5,215 nt of DNA from Candidatus Saccharimonadota bacterium (GCA_017429465.1 JAFROU010000006.1:1-5215); one strand, 5' to 3'. Shown: positions 1 to 5,099, numbered from the stretch's first letter. Translations and numbers: made by a program. Notes: generated by a model from the letters alone, not told the origin.

Positions 1-3
1 CAT

Positions 4-12
4 TGTTATAGT
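4..12 (+). promoter_or_regulatory. possible extended -10 promoter element
   Basis: The sequence TGTTATAGT matches the extended -10 pattern TGnTATAAT with one mismatch. Its end lies 7 nt before the ATG at 20, nearly the same geometry as the promoter and ATG at 234-251. The -35 region lies outside the window, so it cannot be checked. This would make the short unit 20-130 a leaderless or nearly leaderless transcript. Confidence 0.3.
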
Positions 13-19
13 CTAATCA

Positions 20-109
20 ATGAAAGAATCGCAGGCGCTCAGAGTTATCGATCACGTGCAGGAAGAATACGGCACGGGGACCGAACGATATTTGAACCAC
101 AAAAAATAA
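20..109 (+). CDS. possible 29-codon small ORF of unknown function
   Basis: An ATG at 20 opens a 29-codon frame ending in TAA at 107-109, one nucleotide before the 5' arm of a terminator hairpin. An in-frame TAA at 14-16 means it cannot be the tail of a longer gene in this frame. There is no Shine-Dalgarno sequence, but a -10-like element ends 7 nt upstream, so leaderless translation is possible. The peptide is charged, with no membrane segment or signal peptide; a stretch around VQEEYGT faintly recalls the beginning of MmcQ/YjbR-type proteins, but this is too short to trust. Its codons are richer in G/C at third positions (17 of 28) than the neighbouring genes look by eye. Alternatives are a roughly 110-nt small RNA, or the tail of an upstream gene in frame 1, which is open from position 1 through the hairpin to TGA at 136-138. 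Confidence 0.25.
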   Translation: MKESQALRVIDHVQEEYGTGTERYLNHKK

Positions 110-130
110 GCCCTTCGAGGCTTCTTTTTT
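101..130. terminator. bidirectional intrinsic terminator
   Basis: A hairpin with a 5-bp stem (AAGCC at 108-112 with GGCTT at 119-123) and a TTCG-containing loop is followed on the + strand by CTTTTTT (124-130). On the - strand the same hairpin is followed by ATTTTTT, from the A-tract 101-106. It can therefore end both the short + strand unit and the tRNA-Arg transcript arriving from the right. Confidence 0.75.
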
Positions 131-135
131 GGAAT

Positions 136-211
136 TGGTGACCCGGGTGCGAGTTGAACGCACAACCTCTTCCTTAGGACGGAATTGCTCTATCCATTGA
201 GCTACCGGGCC
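136..211 (-). tRNA. tRNA-Arg (anticodon CCU)
   Basis: Read on the - strand this 76-nt sequence folds as a full cloverleaf. The acceptor stem GGCCCGG/CCGGGTC has one G-U pair. The D arm is GCTC/GAGC, the anticodon loop GTCCTAA gives CCU, the variable loop has 5 nt, and the T arm GTGCG/CGCAC carries the loop TTCAACT. The discriminator is A and CCA is encoded. The outermost pair of the anticodon stem (27-43) is an A-G mismatch; the other four pair. It decodes the AGG arginine codon. A promoter ends 8 nt upstream, and the bidirectional terminator lies just downstream. Confidence 0.97.
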
Positions 212-219
212 GTATCTGT

Positions 220-228
220 ATTATAGCA
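220..228 (-). promoter_or_regulatory. extended -10 promoter for tRNA-Arg
   Basis: On the - strand this reads TGCTATAAT, a perfect extended -10 element. Transcription would start at about 212-214, within a few nucleotides of the mature tRNA 5' end at 211. No good -35 hexamer is seen at the right distance, which fits reliance on the extended -10. It mirrors the + strand promoter at 234-242 inside one inverted repeat. Confidence 0.7.
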
Positions 229-241
229 TATTATGCTATAA
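221..241. repeat. perfect inverted repeat joining two divergent promoters
   Basis: TTATAGCATA (221-230) and TATGCTATAA (232-241) are exact reverse complements around a single central T. Each arm contains most of an extended -10 element for its own direction. The symmetry could simply reflect two opposed identical -10 sequences, or could also serve as a binding site for a dimeric regulator. Confidence 0.8.
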
Positions 242-242
242 T
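234..242 (+). promoter_or_regulatory. extended -10 promoter for the PH-domain/foldase operon
   Basis: TGCTATAAT is a perfect extended -10 element. The hexamer ends at 242 and the ATG of the PH-domain gene starts at 249, so the predicted start of transcription coincides with the start codon. The -35 position (around 214-219, ATCTGT) is poor. A GGAGG at 243-247 is only one nucleotide from the ATG and probably lies upstream of the transcript, so it is unlikely to work as a Shine-Dalgarno sequence. Confidence 0.7.
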
Positions 243-248
243 GGAGGC

Positions 249-749
249 ATGAGCGAATTACAGTTCGATGGGCAACGTAAAGGCGAAAATTTGGTCTTTA
301 TTTTTCGCCGACATATCTTAACGGCGCGTAAGGGACTGATTTTTATGCTGATTATGACCGCGCTCGGAATGGCGCCACTATTACTTTGGCCGGGGAATAG
401 CTACATGTTTTGGGTATTTCTGGGCTGTATATTTATTGGTGTTTTGGGGCTGATTTATGCTTACATGATGTGGTATTTCTCGATTTATATTGTGACTGAT
501 CAGAGATTGAGACAGATTTCACAAAAGGGTCTTTGGAAGAAGACTGTGGTAGATCTTGGGATTGATAAGATTCAGAGTATCTCTTACCAGGTACCAGGGT
601 TCTTTGGTGGAATCTTTGGCTATGGTACAATACTTGTTCAGACGGCAGTGGGGGATTTGATTATCAGTAACGTTTCAAAGCCTGAGAAAGTATATAATAA
701 GTTGCAGAATGTAACAGGGAAGGTAAACCATGGAAATTCCAAAGCTTAA
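249..749 (+). CDS. two-helix membrane protein with bacterial PH domain (bPH2/DUF304-like)
   Basis: The 166-residue protein begins with a short soluble stretch (1-27) containing the FRRH motif often seen before the first helix in this family. Two membrane segments follow at about 28-47 and 53-77. After them comes a bacterial pleckstrin-homology-like domain (about 78-152): the IVTDQRLRQ strand, GLWKKTVVDLGIDKIQSI, and a glycine-rich turn ending in GTILV. Proteins of this type are small envelope proteins of unknown biochemical role; the domain is thought to face the cytoplasm. The ATG at 249 is preferred because the family-like sequence begins within 15 residues and the next ATG is inside the first helix. 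The start is probably leaderless. It overlaps the next gene by 20 nt, implying a coupled operon with the SurA-like foldase. The family assignment is firm; the molecular function is not known. Confidence 0.85.
   Translation: MSELQFDGQRKGENLVFIFRRHILTARKGLIFMLIMTALGMAPLLLWPGNSYMFWVFLGCIFIGVLGLIYAYMMWYFSIYIVTDQRLRQISQKGLWKKTVVDLGIDKIQSISYQVPGFFGGIFGYGTILVQTAVGDLIISNVSKPEKVYNKLQNVTGKVNHGNSKA
716..723 (+). promoter_or_regulatory. ribosome binding site for the SurA-like gene
   Basis: AGGGAAGG ends 6 nt before the ATG at 730 and lies inside the end of the PH-domain gene. It supports ATG 730 as the start, although this makes the two genes overlap by 20 nt. Confidence 0.65.
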
Positions 750-1800
750 AAAGGAACCGGAAAAAGAAGACACTAAGAAGACCGAGCAAGAAAAGGTCGA
801 AGAGCGTCGTGAAGAGGTTCTAGCAAGGGGACGCAAGTTTAAGTATCCGCTACAATATGCCAAGCATAGGTTGATGATTAATACAATTATTATTTCGGTA
901 GTGGTGGTAGCCGCGCTAGTGTTTTCTGGCTGGTTGGCTTTATTTAAATTCCATGCAACTGGAGATGTGATTTATCGCATTACTACAGTTTTGCCAGTAT
1001 CCGTGGCGGAAGTTGATGGTGAGAAGGTGCGCTTTTCGGATTACTTGATGATTTATCGTAGCGCAATTTCGGCTGTGGAACAACAAATTGAACAGCTTGG
1101 TACAGACACAAATTTGAAGGATCTTGAAACGCAATATCAGCAGATGGCTTTAGCTTCGGCAGAAGAATATGCATACGCGCTAAAACTAGCTAGGGAACAA
1201 GAAATTGAAGTGACTGACGAAGAGGTTGCGGAGTCGTTCGTTGAACATCGTAAAGTTGGTGGTGTGGAGCGTAGCGAAGAATCGTTCTTAAAGATTTTAA
1301 GCGATAATTTTAATCTATCTAAGTCTGAATATGAGAGAATGATATATCTATCACTCGTAAAAATGAAGGTTGAACAGTTTATTGATGAAAACGCTAATTC
1401 TATAGTCAGCCAGGTAGAGACGATGCTTCAAAGTAATGGTTCAAATTATGCTGCGGTAAAGACGGCTTTGGGTGATGCGGTGGAATATGAGGAGACCGGC
1501 GGCCTGGTTGATAGTAAGAACGTTGACGGTGGACGTGCCAGCAAAGCAATAATGCTTGAAGCCGGGGCTGATAGCGGTAAATTTTTGTCCAGCAATGGTG
1601 ATGGTTACTACTTTGTTAAACTATTATCTAAGGATAGTACACAAGTTAATTACGTTTCAATTAAGGTGCCGTTTTCTGAGTTCAATAACAGAATGGATAA
1701 GATTCGCGAAGAAGGTTTAGTAAAAGAATATATTAAGTTTGAAGAACCTGAACCAGAAGAAACCACCGAGTCTGAACAGGGCGCTTCGGTCGAAGAATAG
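730..1800 (+). CDS. membrane-anchored SurA/PrsA-like foldase, degenerate parvulin
   Basis: This 356-residue protein has a charged Lys/Glu-rich cytoplasmic head (1-47), a single membrane helix (about 49-72) and a long extracytoplasmic part. Residues about 88-215 look like the helical SurA N-terminal chaperone region: VAEVDGEKVRFSDYL matches the usual opening of that domain, followed by long helices with TDEEV and SKSEYERM segments. Residues about 220-315 resemble a parvulin peptidyl-prolyl isomerase domain in outline (GGLVDSKN, then GDGYYFVKLLSK near its end). It is short and poorly conserved, so isomerase activity is uncertain. The tail (336-356) is strongly acidic. Its likely role is helping exported proteins fold at the outer face of the membrane. 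It is the second gene of an operon with the PH-domain protein. No terminator is seen before tRNA-Gly 25 nt downstream, so readthrough into the tRNA and the HdeD-family gene is possible. Confidence 0.8.
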   Translation: MEIPKLKKEPEKEDTKKTEQEKVEERREEVLARGRKFKYPLQYAKHRLMINTIIISVVVVAALVFSGWLALFKFHATGDVIYRITTVLPVSVAEVDGEKVRFSDYLMIYRSAISAVEQQIEQLGTDTNLKDLETQYQQMALASAEEYAYALKLAREQEIEVTDEEVAESFVEHRKVGGVERSEESFLKILSDNFNLSKSEYERMIYLSLVKMKVEQFIDENANSIVSQVETMLQSNGSNYAAVKTALGDAVEYEETGGLVDSKNVDGGRASKAIMLEAGADSGKFLSSNGDGYYFVKLLSKDSTQVNYVSIKVPFSEFNNRMDKIREEGLVKEYIKFEEPEPEETTESEQGASVEE

Positions 1801-1813
1801 TTTGTGCTATAAT
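1785..1813 (+). promoter_or_regulatory. promoter of tRNA-Gly and probably the HdeD-family gene
   Basis: TGCTATAAT (1805-1813) is a perfect extended -10 element, identical to the two at 220-242. A weak -35 (TTCGGT, 1785-1790) stands 17 bp upstream, inside the end of the foldase gene. Transcription would start at about 1820, about 5 nt before the tRNA. Confidence 0.75.
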
Positions 1814-1824
1814 TATGATAGTTA

Positions 1825-1899
1825 GCGGGTATCGTATAACGGCTATTATGTATCCTTCCCAAGGATAAAACGAGGGTCCGACTCCCTCTACCCGCACCA
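1825..1899 (+). tRNA. tRNA-Gly (anticodon CCC)
   Basis: This 75-nt cloverleaf has a perfect 7-bp acceptor stem (GCGGGTA/TACCCGC) and an anticodon stem TATCC/GGATA. The loop TTCCCAA gives anticodon CCC. The variable loop has 4 nt, the T stem is GAGGG/CCCTC, the discriminator is A and CCA is encoded. It reads the GGG glycine codon. Two oddities: the T loop is TCCGACT, with C where almost all tRNAs have U55, and the D stem (GTAT with TTAT) has a G-U pair and a T-T mismatch. The start codon of the next gene is 18 nt past the CCA end. Confidence 0.93.
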
Positions 1900-1906
1900 A
1901 TAATTT

Positions 1907-1914
1907 GGAGGAGG
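1907..1914 (+). promoter_or_regulatory. strong ribosome binding site for the HdeD-family gene
   Basis: GGAGGAGG ends 3 nt before the ATG at 1918; its first GGAGG (1907-1911) is 6 nt from the ATG, a good spacing. It is the strongest Shine-Dalgarno sequence in the window and fits within the 18 nt between tRNA-Gly and the gene. Confidence 0.8.
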
Positions 1915-1917
1915 CAA

Positions 1918-2577
1918 ATGGTTAAAGATGCACTAGATATTATAAAAAACCCGATTCGAGAAGCGGGTGATACTCTTAAAAAGAATGCTTGGGTATCGGT
2001 ACTAGAATCGATTATTACAATCGTATTTGGTATTCTTTTAGTGGCTTTTAGCGAGAGCGTCGTAAAGATTGTTGCTATTATTATTGGTGTTTTCTTTGTG
2101 ATTAAAGGTGCATATCAGATTATTAATTATTATCTCGAAAAGGGCGATCGCGATATTTTTAATAATAATTTACTCTGGGGCGTTATTTCAGTTTTGATTG
2201 GCGCGGCGGTACTCATTGCTGGCCCAAGTATTATTGGTGTATTCCGTATTATTATGGGCGTGTGGTTGATCTATAGCGGTTTAGTACGCATGAATACGGC
2301 ATTAAAGCTCCATACGGCCAACGTAAAGGTATGGCGTTATGTTTTATTAATTGCCTTGGCTGAACTACTACTTGGCATTTTTATCACCTTCTATGATGGT
2401 GCAGTTGTAGCACTAATCGGCTGGGTATTAATAGTTTCTGGCGTGATTAGCATTATGAGTGATGTAATGTTTATTCAAAACCTAGACGTTGTGCTTGAAA
2501 AGGTGGCGAATTTTGGTAAATCTACGGATAAGAAGAAGCACAATCCAGAAGACATTAAAGAAGCCGAAACCAAGTAG
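1918..2577 (+). CDS. HdeD-family (DUF308) six-helix membrane protein
   Basis: The 219-residue protein has an amphipathic head (1-24) and then six membrane segments at about 25-45, 49-72, 84-101, 105-123, 139-158 and 160-185. The repeated pattern, hydrophobic stretch plus G(I/V)xxxxxG/A followed by polar loops such as YYLEKGDRD, is that of the HdeD/DUF308 family. That family is named after an E. coli acid-resistance membrane protein; its biochemical function is unknown, and acid resistance here would be a guess. The tail (187-219) is cytoplasmic and highly charged, with a KKK run and EDIKEAETK at the end. The gene has a strong ribosome binding site and no promoter of its own, so it is probably transcribed with tRNA-Gly. 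Its last 96 nt overlap the end of the - strand surface-protein gene. No intrinsic terminator is visible downstream. Confidence 0.88.
   Translation: MVKDALDIIKNPIREAGDTLKKNAWVSVLESIITIVFGILLVAFSESVVKIVAIIIGVFFVIKGAYQIINYYLEKGDRDIFNNNLLWGVISVLIGAAVLIAGPSIIGVFRIIMGVWLIYSGLVRMNTALKLHTANVKVWRYVLLIALAELLLGIFITFYDGAVVALIGWVLIVSGVISIMSDVMFIQNLDVVLEKVANFGKSTDKKKHNPEDIKEAETK
2482..2577. other. 96-nt convergent overlap of the HdeD-family and adhesin genes
   Basis: The two reading frames overlap tail to tail over 32 codons, both stop codons included, and the codons are exactly in register (each codon of one is the complement of a codon of the other). AAG/GAA (Lys/Glu) in the HdeD-family tail are CTT/TTC (Leu/Phe) in the adhesin helix. 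Each TAG stop is a CTA leucine codon in the partner gene. No intrinsic terminator for either gene is seen near the overlap. Confidence 0.9.
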
Positions 2578-5010
2578 ATATTGAGCCTTGGCGCTTGCTG
2601 GCTGATGAGTGATTAAACCGGTATCTGGTGTTTTGATGATTTTATTTTCGATTGTACCTAGATCAAGGGTGTTATCGATACTAGAATCGGAGTCTATGGT
2701 AAAGGTACGGGAGATTAGCTCATAGGCACCGTTATTGTTAGTGCGGAGTTCTTCAAGGTCATAAGTGCCATATGGTAGAGCAGCATAGTCATCGTTTACG
2801 GGAGCGGTATTACCGTCGGTGTCTTTACCAAACCAAATGCCGGCGGTTGGATCAAGCAGGGAAGGATCAATTACACCAGCTTCAGTGAGAGCGTCTTCGG
2901 TAAGGGCGATGTCATTAAAGTTGGTGTTACTACTGTGTCTAGTTGCACCAGTATTTATAATACCGTCCTCGTTTGTAACGACAATGTGTGTTTCGCCCGT
3001 TTCTTTTTGAGTAATCTTAAAGACAATTCCAGCAAATGGTTTATCTTCGTCGTCGGTTTTAATGAGCTTCAAGTCATTGCGCTTAATGCGGTTATAAAAG
3101 GCGTTGCCACTATCTAAGGTAACGGTTTCACCGTCGCTTTGGATGTTGAATTGCTTTTCGGAAGGATTAACGAGGTAAGAAGCAGAACTTGCAGTTTCGC
3201 TCAGGGTGTAGGAACCATATGGCAGGCCGCTGAGACTGGCCCAACCATCATGGACGGTTAGATTAAGTGAATCGCCAGGTTGATAGGTTCGACCATTAAT
3301 CATGACGGCATTAGTGGAACTGTTTTTTAGAGCGAAAGTAACTCCTTCGAAGCTACCGCCGCCAATCGGTGAGCATTGTCTGGTTTCGGCATCACATTTT
3401 TGGATACGGACATTGCCGCGAATGACTTGTTCGGAGAAGGAGTCGGTGGAGAGGTTTTTAACGATGCCATCATCCGAAGCAGAGATAGTAAAGTCGATAC
3501 GTTTATCGCTGATTTTATATCCAGTTGGGGCTTTAGTTTCTTTAATATAATAGCTGCCGATGGCAAGATCGTTTGTTCCGGTGCTGGCGGTGCCGGATGA
3601 GTTAGTAGTAATTGTCTTTACTGAAGTATTATCTGAACGGTAAATAGTGAATTCAGCGCCATCCAGTCTGGCGTTGCCTTGAGGAGAAGCTGAATTAAAG
3701 TCGGAATCAGTTTTTGAAATGCTGACGCCTCCAGCAATTGGTGTATCCGTGATCGAAATAAAGCCACTAGCGCCAGGAGTAAATTCGCTTGAAGCAATGT
3801 TATTATTTAGATGAAAACCTTTTGGCGCGGTAATTTCCTTAGCATAGTAAATACCAGCGGCAAGGGTAATTTTAGTGGTTGATTGGCCAGCGCTGTTCGT
3901 GGTGACGTTGCCAAGGATGGTATTGCAATTGGAGTCTCCGCAAATTTGGAATTCGGCACCATTTAGCTCGTAGTTACTGTTATTGTCGGTAGTTGATGGG
4001 GAACTACTAAGCTTTTGCACGCCAACTTCAACCATTTTTGGTAGATTAGAGACAGTGGCTGATTGAGTGGATCCAGAGGATACCACTACGGTGGTGACAG
4101 TGGTTGAGTCAAGATAATAACCGTTTGGTGGCTGGATTTCTTTAACATAATAGGTGCCAGGATCGAGACTGACGCTAACTGAACCGTTGGCACCAGTAAC
4201 AACTGATTGGACTAGCTGAGTGCAAGCGTAGTCGCTGTAGATGCCGTAGGTGGCACCGCTCGTAGTGTAATAAGAATTGCCATTAGTGACAGATGGATTA
4301 GCGCTAGTTTTAGTAATGGTAAGCGTTCCTGGATAGGTTGGGGCAACGTCTCTCGTGAGCCAGGCAACAAGCTGGAAATGAGGCGTATAATCGTCTTGAT
4401 AGCTATTGCCGGTTGCAATATGTAAGGTATAATCATCGATACCACTAAAATCAAAACCAGTACCATAATAAATGGCTTGGTGGGCACCAATCAGAGCGCT
4501 TTTTCCTGGGTCTTGCCAGATTAAATCAAGTAGAGAAGCGTCACTTGGATCAGATCCAACGCCGTCGCCAAAGTTTAGAAATAAACTGTGATAAATATTG
4601 ACGTAGGTATAACCACTGAGTTCTGGATAAAATGATTCTACTGCGCTTGGATTGGTTGTATAGAGATACATGACGCGCTTGACATAGGTGAGATTAAGAT
4701 TTCTTGAGTCGTAGGTTTCTTCAAAGTTTTGTTCTGGAAGCTTCTTTTCTGGACTAGCACAAAGGGCTTTGTTGCCGCCTACTTCTAGGTCAAAGGTATA
4801 GAGATTTACCCATTCGTAGTTAGCATTTTGATATTGTTTGTTACCATAGACTATCGGACTGCTGATGTGGCTGAAGGAAAGAGCGTGAGCGTTGTTTTCG
4901 GTATCGGTTTTATAAAAAAGGAAGTTAAAGCAGAGAAGAAAAGTTGTAATAAAAATAGCACCACCAATGAGCCAAGTTGCGAATAGACGGATGTAATTAT
5001 TGATTTTCAT
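2482..5010 (-). CDS. sortase-type surface adhesin: thioester domain plus five SpaA/Cna-B domains
   Basis: An exported 842-residue protein. Residues 8-33 are a hydrophobic signal segment with probable cleavage near AHA (41-43). Residues about 50-226 form a thioester (TED/TQXA-like) domain, with candidate Cys84 and Gln178. Five prealbumin-like SpaA/Cna-B domains follow (about 228-323, 327-424, 427-531, 533-641, 645-790), each with a Lys near its start and a Glu in the Y-x-x-x-E strand, the hallmarks of internal Lys-Asn/Asp isopeptide bonds. The last domain carries the GIWFG ... ALPYGTY ... EEL signature of VaFE-type surface proteins of Gram-positive bacteria. The end is a sortase-like anchor. 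Predicted role: a rigid stalk presenting a reactive thioester that could bond covalently to a partner surface. The ATG at 5010 is supported by the signal peptide and a promoter 27 nt upstream; no Shine-Dalgarno sequence is seen. The gene overlaps the HdeD-family gene tail to tail by 96 nt. Domain architecture is clear; the binding target is unknown. Confidence 0.9.
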   Translation of the reverse strand: MKINNYIRLFATWLIGGAIFITTFLLCFNFLFYKTDTENNAHALSFSHISSPIVYGNKQYQNANYEWVNLYTFDLEVGGNKALCASPEKKLPEQNFEETYDSRNLNLTYVKRVMYLYTTNPSAVESFYPELSGYTYVNIYHSLFLNFGDGVGSDPSDASLLDLIWQDPGKSALIGAHQAIYYGTGFDFSGIDDYTLHIATGNSYQDDYTPHFQLVAWLTRDVAPTYPGTLTITKTSANPSVTNGNSYYTTSGATYGIYSDYACTQLVQSVVTGANGSVSVSLDPGTYYVKEIQPPNGYYLDSTTVTTVVVSSGSTQSATVSNLPKMVEVGVQKLSSSPSTTDNNSNYELNGAEFQICGDSNCNTILGNVTTNSAGQSTTKITLAAGIYYAKEITAPKGFHLNNNIASSEFTPGASGFISITDTPIAGGVSISKTDSDFNSASPQGNARLDGAEFTIYRSDNTSVKTITTNSSGTASTGTNDLAIGSYYIKETKAPTGYKISDKRIDFTISASDDGIVKNLSTDSFSEQVIRGNVRIQKCDAETRQCSPIGGGSFEGVTFALKNSSTNAVMINGRTYQPGDSLNLTVHDGWASLSGLPYGSYTLSETASSASYLVNPSEKQFNIQSDGETVTLDSGNAFYNRIKRNDLKLIKTDDEDKPFAGIVFKITQKETGETHIVVTNEDGIINTGATRHSSNTNFNDIALTEDALTEAGVIDPSLLDPTAGIWFGKDTDGNTAPVNDDYAALPYGTYDLEELRTNNNGAYELISRTFTIDSDSSIDNTLDLGTIENKIIKTPDTGLITHQPASAKAQYLLGFGFFNVFWIVLLLIRRFTKIRHLFKHNV
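2485..2634 (-). other. sortase-like C-terminal anchor of the adhesin
   Basis: Residues 793-842 read KTPDTG (793-798), a 12-residue polar linker, a hydrophobic helix (about 811-828, YLLGFGFFNVFWIVLLLI) and a basic tail starting with RR and including several Lys/Arg/His. This is the order of an LPXTG cell-wall sorting signal with T in place of L; the linker before the helix is longer than usual. Sorting by a sortase is inferred, as no sortase gene lies in the window; it might instead stay as a plain membrane anchor. Confidence 0.7.
2641..4329 (-). repeat. five tandem SpaA/Cna-B stalk domains of the adhesin
   Basis: These are protein-level repeats, too diverged to be DNA repeats. Isopeptide candidates (Lys / Glu / acceptor) are K234/E291/N322, K333/E392/D422, K433/E491/none obvious (E527 at that place), K538/E605/N640 and K651/E754/N789. 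The glutamates align in G-x-Y-x-x-x-E (GTYYVKE, GIYYAKE, GSYYIKE, GSYTLSE, GTYDLEE). Domains 1-3 resemble each other most; domain 5 is the largest (about 146 residues) and of the VaFE type. Extra cysteines occur as pairs in domain 2 (C357, C362) and domain 4 (C539, C546) and singly in domain 1 (C263); the pairs could form disulfides outside the cell. Confidence 0.8.
4333..4863 (-). other. thioester (TED/TQXA-like) domain region of the adhesin
   Basis: This codes for residues about 50-226. Cys84 (codon 4759-4761) sits in ALCASPEK, matching the hydrophobic-Cys start of the TED motif. Gln178 (codon 4477-4479) sits in AHQAIYYGTG, matching the Q-x-A/hydrophobic-aromatic motif of TQXA domains, with His in place of the usual Thr. 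In known TEDs these two side chains form an internal thioester that reacts with amines on the target. Calling this a working thioester is inference from the residue pair and from the position ahead of SpaA stalk domains. Confidence 0.75.
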
Positions 5011-5036
5011 TTTTTGTTTTGACCGTTTACGTTTTA

Positions 5037-5065
5037 ATTGTATCGCGTTTCTCTGTAAAAGTCAA
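5037..5065 (-). promoter_or_regulatory. sigma-70-type promoter of the adhesin gene
   Basis: On the - strand, TTGACT (5065-5060) and TACAAT (5042-5037) stand 17 bp apart, close to the consensus. Transcription should begin near 5030, giving a leader of about 20 nt that is A-rich and has no GGAGG-like motif before the ATG at 5010. It lies back to back with the tRNA-Asp promoter, 34 bp apart between the two -35 boxes. Confidence 0.8.
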
Positions 5066-5099
5066 GACGTTTATCTTTATTTATGTAGGTAGAATAGAC

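Noticed and set aside
1..138. Open frame 1 from the window edge through the hairpin to TGA at 136-138, as the tail of an upstream gene.
   Set aside because: It would run through the terminator hairpin and its T-run, and touch the CCA end of tRNA-Arg. Its third positions are AT-rich like the neighbours, so it is kept only as an alternative to the ORF at 20-109.
433..630. A 65-codon - strand frame opposite the PH-domain gene, and similar - strand frames at 675-863, 940-1174 and 1650-1862.
   Set aside because: All are antisense to convincing membrane or foldase proteins, without ribosome binding sites or recognisable motifs.
2584..2603. AGCC/GGCT inverted repeat just after the HdeD-family stop, as a terminator.
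   Set aside because: The stem is only 4 bp with a 12-nt loop and no T-run follows; it also lies in the adhesin coding sequence.
3302..3600. Overlapping frames of 74-82 codons on both strands within the stalk region.
   Set aside because: They are by-products of the repetitive Ser/Thr/Gly-rich coding sequence of the adhesin and show no start signals or coherent protein features.
2641..4329. DNA-level tandem repeats or a CRISPR-like array in the adhesin gene.
   Set aside because: The five domains are related only at protein level; no repeated near-identical DNA units with regular spacers are seen.
4212..4490. A 92-codon - strand frame with a hydrophobic start, inside the adhesin gene.
   Set aside because: It lies in another frame of the well-supported thioester and first SpaA domain region, has no ribosome binding site and no recognisable family.
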